A stretch of 64,000 nt of DNA from Cryphonectria parasitica EP155 (GCF_011745365.1 NW_024468910.1:1826068-1890067); one strand, 5' to 3'. Positions 10,046 through 20,790 are shown, counted from the first letter of the stretch. Program-made: numbers and translations. The notes: generated by a model not told the origin, from the letters alone.

Positions 10046-10894
10046 TCAACCGCCGTTCTTGTATTGGAGTTTCTTGCCCATATTGGCTGGAAACCTCCAA
10101 GTCTGGCTTCCTCCCTTCTTGGACTTCTCCATCCGTTGTTCGTACAGACGGTTGTCGATGCGGATTGCCTGGTTTGAGAACGTCGCGAAGTCCTCCGGCC
10201 AATCCTGCTTGGAGATTTCGTCCTTAACTTCGTCCTTGAGTCCCTTGTAGTAGTGCTCCATGAGGTTTTTGTCTTCCCATGGGAGTCGTGCCGAGAGTTG
10301 CTTGAACCTGACCGTGTAAGCAGAAGCTGACTTAGTCTGCTTCAGGTCCATGAGTTGCTGAGCTGTGGTACGTTCTTCGTTGGGATCGCCGAAAGTTTCT
10401 CTTAGAGCCTTCTCAAAGCCTGCAAAGGAATCGAACATGTCCTTTGTGCCTTGGGTGCGCGCGTCGAGGTCGTCCTGGTGCTCCAGATGATTGCGCAGAG
10501 AGGGTTCGTACCAGATGAGAGCATCCTTCTCAAGGCGGGTTCCAGCGAGAATGACTTTTTCGTGTTCGGATGTGAACTGGGTCGCATGGTGTAGGAAGTA
10601 CGCCTTACAGTGGGTGAGAAACCCATGAAGCGTCTTCTGAGTACCGTCGTACATGGCCGGCTTGTCCATCTTGTACGCTTTCCCGGCGTTATTGGTGATC
10701 GTAGAGGTGGGCTGCGCCTGCTGAGCCTGTTGGGCTTGCCGTTCTAGCTGGGCCTGCTGGTTGGCAATGGTGGTGCTCTGGGCCTGCTGCTGGTCGCGCA
10801 GTTCCTGGATACGCTGGGTGAGCTGGTACACCTGGTTGACCAGTTCTTCCTGAGTAGGGGCGCGTGAGGACGAAGGGGATCCTTGAGGAGCCAT
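10046..10894 (-). CDS. gag: Gypsy Gag (capsid) polyprotein, open
   Basis: 282 codons. The N-terminus is disordered, followed by a Gln/Ala-rich coiled-coil (residues 15-65). A Retrotrans_gag-type capsid region follows (residues 80-250), with MYDGTQKTLHGFLTHC, DALIWYEP, FEKALRETFGDPNEERTA-like and YYKGLKDEVKDEI motifs. It starts 60 bp downstream of the 5' LTR. It is the only open gene of the sense strand. In the cell it would form the particle that packages element RNA. The frame ends just before the zinc knuckle; whether a frameshift or decay separates it from pol is unclear. Confidence 0.82.
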   Translation of the reverse strand: MAPQGSPSSSRAPTQEELVNQVYQLTQRIQELRDQQQAQSTTIANQQAQLERQAQQAQQAQPTSTITNNAGKAYKMDKPAMYDGTQKTLHGFLTHCKAYFLHHATQFTSEHEKVILAGTRLEKDALIWYEPSLRNHLEHQDDLDARTQGTKDMFDSFAGFEKALRETFGDPNEERTTAQQLMDLKQTKSASAYTVRFKQLSARLPWEDKNLMEHYYKGLKDEVKDEISKQDWPEDFATFSNQAIRIDNRLYEQRMEKSKKGGSQTWRFPANMGKKLQYKNGG

Positions 10895-10954
10895 CGTGTT
10901 CCGTATTGCTCAAGGGGATAACACTGGACCGTTCTTGAACAAGAGTCGTCAAAA

Positions 10955-11409
10955 TGTAATGAGCACTGCAGTAATCCGAGGATTCCTAAGTACCGATGGG
11001 GTTTATGCTAGCAAGAGCGATATCAAAGTGTCAAGTCCTTGAATACGGAACCGTACAAGTTCTAATAAGCGATGCAAGTGTTCACTGCCTTTGGGGCTAC
11101 TCAGTATATAAGACTGAATACTTAGATTGACGACTGAAGAGCTATGTACAAGATCTATCTACTGGTGGTAATAACTGTGGTTATATATCCGGCTCTTCAG
11201 CCCTGACTATCTTGACTATGTGCTGATTCCTCATAGTCGTTTCCTGAATATGTTGACTATGTCCATAGTCAACATAGTCACGCTAGTAATCCTATCCCTG
11301 GATTGCATAATCAGGATTCTGCCAATGTTGCATTGGTTTTTCTGCTGTCCTGTACCCCGCTGTTGGTGTGGTTGGCTTTCGCAACCTGCATGTTGAATGG
11401 GTCATAACA
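10955..11409 (-). repeat. 5' LTR of element 2
   Basis: 455 bp, TGTAATGA to TCATAACA on the plus strand. It shares both ends, the TATA-containing inverted repeat and the TTGACTATG-rich middle with 4151-4458. The left gag-side flank would contain the primer-binding site (minus strand from 10954, TTTTGACGACTCTTG); I could not assign a primer tRNA. Confidence 0.85.
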
Positions 11410-12674
11410 ATACCGCTGTTGCGGAACGTTTGCCTCTTCGCAGTATTGATGCCATGGACCACGGCGGCATGGTTCTGCAGGTGCGACTTGTTTCTGAGAC
11501 TGACATCACAGATCGGACAATGAGACGCCTGATGACCCCCCACAGGATTCAAGTGCTCCGTCTCGAAGTGTTTACGAATGTTACGCCGACTGGCGTAGTT
11601 GCGGCAGTACTGGGCTAACATGATGTCGTCCGGCGGCAGACGAAGAGCCTTTCCGACGCAGATGAAACATCGGTTGTATTGTTCGCCTGTCTCGCTGAGC
11701 AGGACTGAGTTCTTGAGTGCCTGCGTATCCAGCCCGCCGTTTCGCTGCAGCTCGGGCGGAACTGACGGCGCCACGGCCTCCAGCACTTTGGTTGTGCGAG
11801 GTTGTTCCACTTCGCAATAACGCAAGAGCGCCGTCACGGCATTGGCTCGACGAATATGCTGGGCTTCAAGGTCGTTGATCAGCGGGGCTGTAAGTGCTTC
11901 AACGACTCTTTCCTGCGCCGGGCTCATGGGACGTAAACGCTGAGCATGATGGCTTGCGCTTACTGGTTGCTCGAACGCTTGCCCTTGCACCTGGAGCTCA
12001 ATATCCATCGCAGCCTGCTTATCGGCCCATTCGCTCCGGAATTTTTTTCTTGGTCGCCAGAGTCAGTTTGGCCTCGGCGGCCTGCAATCTGCGATAGGCC
12101 TCACGACGCTCTTCAGTCCGTTCGGGAAGCTCCTGCATCTTCTGTCTCAGGCGCAGGAGCTTGGGGTGTGACTTGAGCGCCTGTTTTCCTGCGTCGTCCA
12201 GATCGGCAGGACGACGCGCATCCCTAGAGTGCCCGTGGCTCGTGGCCTTCGATATGAGCGCTTGTTTTGGGGCACGAGATCCCGGTGGACAGCCATCAGA
12301 TCGACACAGATGAACCGACTGAGGTAATGTTTTTGAAAGGGTATCGGACAACGGAGCATGGCCCAACATAAGATTGCGGAGGGCGTCGCTGATGTTGACT
12401 AAGCTGGTCAGCAAACTAAAAGATATAAAGCATACGGAATTGGCATACCATTCTGATCCATGTTATTGCCCGCCAAAGCCCAATGCGACGTTGAGAACGT
12501 TGTTGTCGAGCTCTTCCTTGCCATGCGCTTTCCCCTTCCCACTTTGCGTTTGACAGCTTGGGCAATGCCGCAACCGGCTGTCCATTTCCGACAGTGGCCA
12601 TTCCGTCTCGTCACCCGATAGGCCCGGGAGAGCCGCCTGTGCTTGCGAAAGTTTGCTTCTTCAAGGCATGACAT
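11410..12674 (-). pseudogene. DUF3435 tyrosine-recombinase 3' fragment with C2H2 tail, broken
   Basis: Paralogue of 28526-31233. Pieces in different frames show ALAGNNMDQNG, DALRNLMLGHAP, then FQKHYLSR (nucleophile Tyr region) and PQN-type motifs, followed by a 238-aa open end with two Cys2His2-like fingers (CFIC; CPIC with HLQNHAAVVHG). Frameshifts occur around 12150-12360 and 12410. The N-terminal half is absent. The gypsy LTR begins at what should be its last codons, so element 2 inserted at or replaced its 3' end. Confidence 0.72.
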
Positions 12675-12962
12675 CCTTCACAGCCTATCAACGCGGTCAG
12701 CGCCGTATGTCCCCGCAGCGAACGATGCGACAGGTTAGTCACTGGGGGCCATTGGAGTCTGCTCGTTTGCAAGCAGTATTGTGTTGTCGGGCTTGGTTGG
12801 TGATATTTACGGCATGGGCCTGTCAAGAGTCCAATAAGACAGAGAGGGTCGTTGTACTGTTGTGGGGATGGGATGCGGCTCGACGGGGCAGGGTAGGAAA
12901 ATTGGGTACGCCGTAACCTGTCACATGCATATCCAGATATCCAAGTGGGGCTGGTGGTCTGG
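12675..12962. other. No supported gene
   Basis: Short conflicting frames only. It probably contains more decayed recombinase sequence, which I cannot align by eye. Confidence 0.4.
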
Positions 12963-12964
12963 CA

Positions 12965-13042
12965 GCCCCCGGCGGTAGAATCCGGCTAACGCAAAGTGAT
13001 AAACGTAAGCCAGGTTAGCCGGATTCTGCTGCCGGGGGGCTG
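12965..13042. repeat. Hairpin repeat, copy 1
   Basis: Inverted arms of about 25 bp (GCGGTAGAATCCGGCTAAC and its near complement GTTAGCCGGATTCTGCTGC) around a loop of about 23 nt containing GTGATAAACGTAAGCCAG. The loop is shared with copy 2, so the whole 75-bp unit is a repeat. It may be a small foldback element or transposon end. Confidence 0.75.
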
Positions 13043-13299
13043 GCTGGCAGGTGAGAACCCACCCCTGCCTTCCAGTGTGTTTGCTTGACTTGGCAGCTTG
13101 GGTCCATTCAGCTGCAGCTCACCATCAATGCCAAGACATAGCATGCATGAGATTGCGCTGCAACCTCCAAAGGTTCTGCTGTGTGACAAGTCACATTGCA
13201 TCTCAAACTTCCTTGTTCCAAGGCAGGCAGGCAGGCAGGCCAGAGGTCGAACAATTCTTTGTCTCCATCCACCCACCTGGCTCACAGGCCCAGAGCCAC

Positions 13300-13375
13300 C
13301 CCCGCGGTAAAATCCGGCCAATACTCAGTGATGACATAAGCCAGCTTGGCCGGATTTTACCGCTACGGGACTGCC
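13300..13375. repeat. Hairpin repeat, copy 2
   Basis: Arms GCGGTAAAATCCGGCCAA and TTGGCCGGATTTTACCGC are perfectly complementary. The loop includes GTGATGACATAAGCCAGC, homologous to the loop of copy 1. It has the same orientation as copy 1, about 335 bp away. The interval between has no supported gene, only a cag-ggcaggca short tandem near 13222-13240. Confidence 0.75.
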
Positions 13376-13518
13376 GGTCTGCTATTGTGGCAGCTACTAC
13401 GTAGATAGGTGCAACAACAACCTTGGTCTGAGCGATTGAGCGCTGAGCATTTCATATTGTAGGACATACTAGTAGCAGGAGGAAACAGGACAGCATAGCA
13501 ACAAGATAGATTTTGGCC

Positions 13519-13896
13519 TCAATTGGTGTCTGTGACGACTAGTGACATGCTCAGCTCCTCTTTGGTCTTGGTAGACGAGATGCCATACTGCTTTCTCGCC
13601 GCTGCTCGCAAATCATCAAATGTGAAGGCCTCATAGTAGGCCGCACTCATGCTACCGTGGCACTTGATGATCAAGCCTATCAGCTCCTCAGGAGACCTGT
13701 GCACCTTGATTTTGCGTTTCACGCACTCTCGTCGTATGACACGAGATGTCCAAGTGGCGTAAATGCTCTGCTTCCTTGTTTCTTGACGGGTGTGGCGTCG
13801 ACTGGCTATAGCAGTAACATTGGCACCAATAGCCTCCTGGGTTGCTTGCATAGGGTATTCGTCCGACCCTGTGACGCCGCTTGAGCTACTTGTCAC
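13519..13896 (-). CDS. Hypothetical protein, basic, 125 codons
   Basis: Not recognised. The N-terminus is Ser-rich. Residues 35-65 are strongly basic (RRHTRQETRKQ, RVIRRECVKRKIK). The C-terminus has a predicted helix-rich stretch (SPEELIGLIIKCHGSMSA, then FDDLRAAARKQYGISSTKTKEEL) reminiscent of small DNA-binding helix-loop-helix folds such as SAP, but this is not established. It may be a downstream exon of the gene at 14370-15422, since both are on the minus strand with about 470 bp between. Confidence 0.4.
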   Translation of the reverse strand: MTSSSSGVTGSDEYPMQATQEAIGANVTAIASRRHTRQETRKQSIYATWTSRVIRRECVKRKIKVHRSPEELIGLIIKCHGSMSAAYYEAFTFDDLRAAARKQYGISSTKTKEELSMSLVVTDTN

Positions 13897-14369
13897 AACT
13901 GCTTATGGTTTTAGTATTATAAAATGCTCATTGCACCCAGGCAATATGCTTGTGACTCTTGCAGACGGGTGACTAACCTCTAGAATCCAAACATTGCTAG
14001 AAATAAGCTTGAAGACAAATTTGAAACCCATTCGAGTTCGTGATCTCGCATGTGCTCAATGCTCCTCTGATTTTCAAGAGGGTGGTTGGCGAAAGCTGCA
14101 GATTTACAGTTGGGTGCAGAGCAGCAAATTACTACTCATTGACTGCCACTTTGGGGCCAAACAAAAACGTGGGCTTGTAGCGGGAATTGCACATTCTTCG
14201 ATTGTTCTGGCCTTGGACAAAATCTGGCTGGCTGGCTGGCCGTGTAGCCTGTCTACGAGTGCTCCCGAAGCGAGACGTTCCCAATCCGCAACACGCTGCT
14301 TGTACTATGTGAGAACAGTCTCATTGTGTACAGCAACATCCATTCCGCTCAAGTTGCGGCTTTCATCAG

Positions 14370-15422
14370 TTACTGTATTGTAATGCTTAGCATTGCTTGC
14401 AGCAAAAGAGAAGGGTTAGAGGACTTGCTATGTCTGCTATGCTTGGAAAGCATTATCTGGGTGTTGGGGAAAGCTACTCTGTGTACAGCTCTGAAATGCT
14501 CTAGAGCAGTTCTCCCGAGAGGCTGCTCATGGAAATGTCGCGGCATAACGTCATGTGTCGTAGCAGTTGTGTTTCCGTCGAGAGAGTCTCTTGGAATGGC
14601 CATGCCAGGGCAAGAACATGTTATACAGAATCCCAGACCCTTTAGATTGCAACAGATCCACAGCTTCTGCTGCTTGGCTTCTGATAACATCAAAGGGTCT
14701 AGAAACTCAACATGCACGATGTTTGATTCTGGGTCAATGAGGGGAGGGGGCGGAGAAATCTGCAGAATCTCGGTTGAAGCTCCATGCGGAGCCGTCGGGA
14801 TTGCCAGACTGTGCCCATCAGGAGGAGGAGTCGCTACTTTATCGTCGAGAGAGATGGGACCAGACCTGTCTCTGGTCCCGCTTTGTAGAGCTCGGCCAGT
14901 CGCTGGCGACGCTATGGCCAGACTGCTCATGTCGCAGCGAGAAGCAGATCTGTTATGAGCGGCAGAGAAAGGGTCAGGGCCCTCGCTCAACACCCTGCGA
15001 AAAGCAGAGCCAGCTACTGCTTCAGTACGCTCACTCCAAAGTGGCCCAGATGCATTGCCGGTGGTGGTACGAGAGCGACGGCTTTGGTAAGGTTGGCCCA
15101 GGACTGTCTCGGTCTCTGCGATCTCGCGGCGCGGCTTGTTCTTCTGGGCGGTATCTTGCTCTCCGATGATCTGCCAAGTCTCCCGCCGTCCATCTTCGGG
15201 CAAGACGACGACATTGAAGTGGTCCGGGTCCCTTGCGTCTGGATAGTCCCAAAGCTGCTCAGCCAGCCAGCCTGCATCTTCCGTTTGACCAGCATCTTGC
15301 AATTCGGTGATTGCGGCGTTGGACTTCCGGTGCCAGGCTCGAAATCGCTCTTTGTATCGCCTCCAGTTGTTGAGAGCTTCCTGGCGGAATTCGTTCACCC
15401 ATGCAAACTGAGCTTCTTCCAT
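14370..15422 (-). CDS. Hypothetical protein with Cys/His cluster, 350 codons
   Basis: Unrecognised. The first 70 residues form a Trp-rich helical segment (WVNEFRQEALNNWRRYKERFRAW). A long polar linker follows, then a C-terminal region with FCITCSCPGMAI and, about 40 residues on, ALEHFRAVHR. The Cys pair and HxxxxH arrangement resembles an irregular C2H2 finger, similar in style to 35018-35800. No Pfam-level identity is claimed. The exact start is uncertain because no strong upstream context was found. Confidence 0.45.
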   Translation of the reverse strand: MEEAQFAWVNEFRQEALNNWRRYKERFRAWHRKSNAAITELQDAGQTEDAGWLAEQLWDYPDARDPDHFNVVVLPEDGRRETWQIIGEQDTAQKNKPRREIAETETVLGQPYQSRRSRTTTGNASGPLWSERTEAVAGSAFRRVLSEGPDPFSAAHNRSASRCDMSSLAIASPATGRALQSGTRDRSGPISLDDKVATPPPDGHSLAIPTAPHGASTEILQISPPPPLIDPESNIVHVEFLDPLMLSEAKQQKLWICCNLKGLGFCITCSCPGMAIPRDSLDGNTTATTHDVMPRHFHEQPLGRTALEHFRAVHRVAFPNTQIMLSKHSRHSKSSNPSLLLQAMLSITIQ

Positions 15423-15429
15423 TTCTTTC

Positions 15430-16005
15430 AGTTCCGAAGTTAGCTGGAATGCATAACGCTTTGCTATTCAGCTGGGGCTGGGGTTTTCCATCGCCATGCT
15501 GGTGCTGTCCGGTGTCTTATGTTGAGCAATACTTGAGGAAGTGTGTGTATATGTGTCCTGGAAATCAGCTGGTAATGGGAACCAAATTGACTTAAAAGGG
15601 CGAACCGACAGGGGTTCACTCTGATATGCGCTCTGCGTTTCGGAAGGAGGCGGGTTGCAATCTGATTACCTGCAGTCTTCCCAAAATGTTCGAGGAGGAT
15701 GTGGGGGGGGGGGGGGTTGCAGGTGCAGCTCGAGGCGTTTGCCTCGTACCCATTCGCAACCTCGAGTAATAGGACAGCGGATGATCGAGCTGTCCCAATC
15801 TCTTCCTCCAAAGCTATTCTTTTGAGACTATTCTGCGGTTGCACGTCGTGATGATCTCACTTGCTCATCGTTGTAGCATGGCTTTCCAAAACGTCTTTGG
15901 CCCTCTACGGCCTCCACAAATGTTAACAGACGGGTTTGTTTTCCGACTGCCTACGCAAATATGTAAAACCCTGAGTTGACAGACAAGGCAGATCTCTTGG
16001 CCAAG
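15430..16005. other. Intergenic, G-run, no supported gene
   Basis: Contains a run of about 13 G near 15702-15716. Reading frames on both strands are short and mutually conflicting. Confidence 0.4.
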
Positions 16006-16009
16006 ACCT

Positions 16010-18377
16010 TGGATCTCATGCCTCTGAAATATCACTCGCATATAAGAATACTGCGGGCAATACTCATGTCCTCCCAATCGCCTTGATCAGTGCGTTCGAC
16101 TATCCGGAGAAGCGCAACCGGAGAACTAGTGACATGCAGTTCGAGTTTTATGCCTACGCAACTATTTTTGAGGGCGAAATCCTCATCAGCATGATAGCCT
16201 TGGACCATGACGGATATTTTCCATTGAAGACGCTGCTTGCCTACAGTGCTGATATGCATCCAGCTCCCACCCGCTGTCACAGTCCAGAGTCTTACGCGAT
16301 ACAGGTATTGCCCGGTCCACAATCTCAACACTTCCCGGCGGCCCTCGGATCTTGGAAGCTATCAACAGCCATGAGATCACGCAGGACTTGATAGACAAAG
16401 GCCTGTCTGCACACGTCAGGAGCTCCAGAGGAACAGTGAGCTGCAAGAGTCGGAGGCAGGTATCAAGATCCGAACAATCAATTTGTCCTTCCCGCATTAC
16501 CTCTTTCGCCGACGGAACGGCGCACACGACCTGACCTTGTACCTCTCTCGCTATATGCATTTTATTCGTCAGGAATGGGGCGTTGGCATCGATGTTAGGA
16601 CAATCAATGAGGGATTTGCACTATGCTTGTACATAACGGAACCGTTTTATGATATTCACCTCGCTACGTCTCGGCAACAACTTGCCGACGTCTTCGGCAA
16701 ACTTGATCGATCGAAGGGGATCAATCTGATGATCATCGACATAGGAGGAAGCAGCGTGGTACGTAAAAGTCTCCCGATGTCTGCATCTCGTCAACTTCAC
16801 TCCAGCCCCGAAACAATGAGTTCTTCCTCTGCTTACCATAATTGCTAGAATATCCAAGTCGTCAGTCTATACTTTGATGAACAGGGCTGCTTTCAGTGCA
16901 GTCAAGGCCAGGAATGGTCTCCCGGTACGCTTTTACATCTCCAGCCCAGTTTGACCTCAGCATGCTAATCGACTCAAGGCACCGTGGGCGGCAGTGACCT
17001 ATGCAACAGCAAGATCATGGATTTCGCCCGGGGGCAGTTGCAGTCTGCCTTACAGGATCATATCCCTGCCGGGGAGCTTCCGGAGATAATGAGAGACTTT
17101 GAGCAGCAGAAATGGAATCTCGACTTCGCGGCGACCGTGGACGCGGAAGGGAACAACCTGAACGGGAAGATCATGCTTGATGGGAAACCCAAGAGCCAGC
17201 TCACGCTTAGAGGAACCAGTCAGAAGGTGATCGTCTCTACCGATAGGGTCAGGACGCTCTATACAGATATTTTTGCTCAAGGTTGCCATATCTGGAATGC
17301 CGAGATCGACCGCTAGATTAGGATTGGAAAACCTTTTTGCATTCTCTACTGCGATGGGAGCTTTGGGAATCCGGGGCTGAATAGTCTCGCTCGGTCGGAC
17401 GTGGAGTTGCGGAAACAGAAGAACCCCAGCATCCAACTCGAATATGCATTTCTTGGGGAATACGATCCAAGAAGGTATGTCTTATCAACTCATTATCCTA
17501 GACTCGTTTGCTGACATATAGCAGCGCATTAGCAGTTGCAACAGGCGCGGCTATCTCTCGTATGCGGCTGCCTAGACCAGCCGAACTGCTCCATGGCGCA
17601 GCTGTAATGATCCAGAAGAAGTTCAGGCGTACTTCACAAGCCCAAACGTGGTCGGAGCAACCGAAAGCTGACACTCTCTTCTATCAAGTGCGTACATAGC
17701 AAGACACCCCCAAATGACGATGCTGACGCCTTGAGCAGGGCTCCGGAGGTAGAATGTACTTTGTTGACTACCGGGTTACTCCCTCATGGGCACCTCGACT
17801 CAGGTTTTCTCTGATCTGCGACCCGAATTATCATCGACTCGTCCAAGATGGTAAGGGTCCTGCTTTCACCCATATCCCCTTCGCGCAAGATGTCTGGAAC
17901 AGCCCGCTTGGATGCTACGATCTTGATCTTGACATTGACGGGAGTACTCTCCCTCAAAACGACGACAAGGGCTCCTTGGTCCGCTTCGAAGTCACAGGCC
18001 GGTACTTGGAAGACCTTGACACAGACAAACACGACTTGACGGACGACCCGAAGGAAAACACTATCCATCTCGTCCTCAGTTGCTACAAGATCGATGGTCG
18101 CGGCAATAAGTTGCATGATCTCCGCGACAAACGGTGGATTCTATCTCTGATCACGCACGGGCAAAGCAAGCTTTTGACTCTGGATGACGTAGATGTTGAG
18201 ACATGTTCAATGTGGTGTGACAATTGTGATCAAGAGATGACAGATGCGGTTTACGCTTGCCAAGAGTGCGATACGAGTGGTTATGCATGTATGGATTGCT
18301 ATCTTGCTGGTGAGGCTCACCGAGACGTGGATACGGACGGCGGGCATGAGATTCTCGCGATTTCTCTGGCTGTATGA
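16010..18377 (+). pseudogene. Hsp70-like (actin-fold ATPase) protein with C-terminal ZZ zinc finger, broken
   Basis: The exon structure is readable. An N-terminal piece (about 16010-16390) contains SLAYKNTAGNTHVLPI. An ATPase segment contains LYITEP and the phosphate-loop-like LMIIDIGGSSV, ending 16758. It continues as 16849-16924, 16979-17474 (TVGGSDLCN, typical of fungal Hsp70-like proteins), 17522-17687 and 17739-18377. All junctions keep frame with GT-AG introns. The last exon adds a ZZ-type finger (CDNC, YACQEC, CMDC, then two His). There are two lesions: an in-frame TAG at 17314-17316 where Gln is expected, and an apparent 1-nt shift near 16410. Fungal Hsp70-like relatives are cytosolic ATPases of unclear client. 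The ZZ finger suggests a targeting role, which is inference. Confidence 0.68.
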
Positions 18378-18526
18378 AGATGACTTGCGAATGGTATTAC
18401 CTACTGAAGTATGTATCCAGAGACAAAAGCTACTTAGATACATTGGCTGCCTTGCTCTACTGCCTTTGGCGTCGACCAGTGCCTTGACCTTTGGCCACGC
18501 TGCTTCTCTGAGCACTTCACTGGTAC

Positions 18527-19847
18527 TTACGGGACTATAAGTTCGGGTTGGAACGCGCGCGTGTCGTATGTGAACGAGCTTGCCATGTCGTGCGATGTGG
18601 CGGGAGGGCCCAGTCGTCCATTCCCGTCCTCGCTGGAACCATCGTCCGCGGCCGAGTCCTCGTCATCAGTCATGCTCTGATCCGAGTCCGAGTCCGAGGC
18701 CGAATCTTCGTCGCCACTTGTTCTTTCATCCGCAGTGGGGTCTTTCCCATTAATTGCTCCATCGCGACAGCCGCCCTGTCTGGGTCTCAGAACATGGTCT
18801 GACCGTAGTTGGAACATAACTTCCTCCACAGCTCTAGCCTCCTCAAGTCCGGAGCCGCCCCCATCCGAGAAATCAGAAATGCCTTCAATTGCTGACATAT
18901 CTTCGACGTTGGCGTAGGGTTCACAGCCGAAGAGCCCAGAGCCATCTCCATCGGAGACATCAGACATGTCACTGGTGTCCGCCATATCTTCATCGCTGTC
19001 AGCAGTGCTACCTCTCACAGTGTTACTGAAGTTGTTCCTGGGAACGCGGCTAGGACTGAAAGCGCGGCCCAAGGCTGGACTTGGACGCTTGCGGTATGCT
19101 TTCTTGCGAGTAATCCGATGAGTTGGCTTACGGAATGAGGGCTGGTATGTTGGCTTCCGAGATGACAGCTTGCGAGACAGCTTTCGGGATGATGGCTTGG
19201 AAGTCGACCAGCGAGGTGTCTTCAGAGTCTGCTTGCGGGATGTTGGCTTGCAAGCTAGGAATTTCTGCTCGAAGATTTCACGGGCGATGGCTTCCCGAGC
19301 AGCTTCCCTCATAGCAACGGAATGTAGCAGAGCGGCCGACTGCTTTGGAGCGACCAGCTCCCGTGTGCTTGACTGGGATCCAGACTGTACGGGACCCGAT
19401 GGTTTGGATGTGACTCGGTGGAAGCGAGATAGATCCAGAGCTGGGGCTTCCTGAAGTTCGGCAATAGCATGTCGGAGCAGCTCCATCTTTTTTTGAGAAG
19501 GAGTATCAGCTGGCTTTGGGCATCTGGGCCTGCGAATTGTCGTCCAAAGGCCCGAGGGACTCTGGAGTGTACAGCTCGATCAGCGGGAAACCTGCCTCCA
19601 CCTGTCGTATTTTGTCAGAAGCAGCATGGAGATGGGATCAGTGTAGTCTACTTACCATGTCCAGCAACGTCGGAGGCCACGCCCTGTTCCGGGGCTGTGT
19701 CGTGTACACACTGATCTGCTGTCTGTGGAGCGCAACGACGAAGAGCTCCGTATCGCCAACAAGGTGCACCTCAGGATTCCGGGCGGATCCAAACCAACCC
19801 CTCCCAAGCGGAGACCGGGTTCCCTGCCTTGGTCTTTGGCAACCCAC
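18527..19847 (-). CDS. Hypothetical protein with SRK repeats and acidic tail, probably multi-exon
   Basis: Unrecognised. A first exon (to 19656) encodes a compact segment with ARNPEVHLVGDTELFVVALH. A GT-AG intron (19655-19602) joins to VEAGFPLIELYTPESLGPLDD. A 1-nt shift near 19520 then leads into the 319-codon open frame (19486-18527). That part has repeated Ser-Arg-Lys/Pro-Thr units (residues 80-140, encoded by an imperfect DNA tandem at 19095-19260) and a very acidic Ser/Asp-rich tail. Charge pattern suggests a nuclear protein. The start is not fixed, and the shift may be a true lesion or a sequence error. Confidence 0.45.
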
Positions 19848-19974
19848 GCAAGGCTTTTTGCTTCGGCGTTGTACCTACTTGTCAGTTGTGATGATGTGGG
19901 TATAGGTGGTGTGGGGTTGGAATGGATTACCGGAGGGGGGAAAGACAGACAAGAGACAGTCAGACAGAAAGGAG

Positions 19975-20040
19975 TGAAAAGGAAGAGAGAAAGGGAGAGA
20001 GAGAGAGGCAGAGAGAGGCAGAGAGAGGGTGGGGGGTTTT
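19975..20040. repeat. GA-rich microsatellite
   Basis: Imperfect (GA)n / GGCAGAGA tract. It produces the Ser/Leu-rich false frames on the minus strand. Confidence 0.75.
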
Positions 20041-20099
20041 TAGAAACAGGGTCTTGGTCACACAAAAGTGAGATAAGCAAAGTTGAATGTCTTTTTGTC

Positions 20100-20655
20100 T
20101 GACTTGCTTCTTCCTTGGATCTTTTAGGACGTGACAGGAATTCAATGTTCAGGGTTCATCAGGCAGATGAGACCCCAGAGAGCAGATGCGATAGCGAAAG
20201 CGATGAGAACGCCGACCGGGTCTGCCCGTCTTCTGTCTCAGACCACACATCTTTCACCTCATGATGGTAGAAGGTGCATCCCACTGGTGACTTATTGGCT
20301 GGTATTCACTAGGTGAGTGGCAGGCAGAGATGGAGCAAGAGGAGAGGCTGGGTTCTGCAATATTCACATCGACCCAAGTTTGAAGCAGAACTTGGTCTGG
20401 TTATGTAAGGAGGATGGTGCTTCTGGGCCAGGATGTACTTGCCTGGAAATAGTAGCTTAAGAAGAAGAAGCCTAATGTGTGGAGCTATAGGCTGAAGAAG
20501 GGTCAGGAGAGCTGTGTGTGCTGTCAGCCCTAAACTTTCTGAGAAGAGGCATCATGGGACAGGCGCACCTGATGAGGATGGATGCGCGCTCCATGGGTCA
20601 TAAACAGCGTTGGAATAGTATGGCAGTGGCCATAGGGGCCTCAAGTGAATGAGGC
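20100..20655. other. Intergenic, no supported gene
   Basis: No coherent frame longer than about 60 codons and no repeat that I recognise. Confidence 0.4.
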
Positions 20656-20657
20656 CT

Positions 20658-20790
20658 TGTGCGAGGCCAGGTGAGTCACTGGCCCCACTATCGCCAGCCA
20701 ACCTCTGTCTATAGCCTCAGATAGCCAGCTGTTTTTCCTTTTCTTTTCCTTCCTTTTCCTTCCCTTCCCAGCCCTGCTGCTGCGGTCGTG
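20658..20790 (+). repeat. TGTGCGAG-family terminal repeat, copy 1
   Basis: Starts TGTGCGAGGCC followed by a variant of the palindrome centred on GAGTCAC, then TATAGCCTCAGATAGC and a CT-rich tract. Shared with 24840-24962 (opposite strand) and 60811-60935. It lies inside a decayed minus-strand gene. The C-run at 20802-20815 follows it. Confidence 0.65.

Larger units (their letters stand above)
4151..11409 (-). mobile_element. Ty3/gypsy chromovirus, element 2, truncated at its 3' LTR
   Basis: Minus-strand order is 5' LTR (11409-10955), gag (10894-10046), CCHC knuckle, protease, reverse transcriptase, RNase H, integrase, chromodomain (ending 5132), polypurine tract (4471-4459), 3' LTR (4458-4151, cut short). 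The chromodomain defines a chromovirus, a group often directed to heterochromatin. Pol carries many stops and catalytic losses of C-to-T or G-to-A type, so it is inactive. An additional ORF on the opposite strand lies between pol and the 3' LTR. Confidence 0.88.

Noticed and set aside
19975..20080. Minus-strand Ser/Leu-rich frame resembling a signal peptide
   Set aside because: It is the translation of the GA microsatellite.
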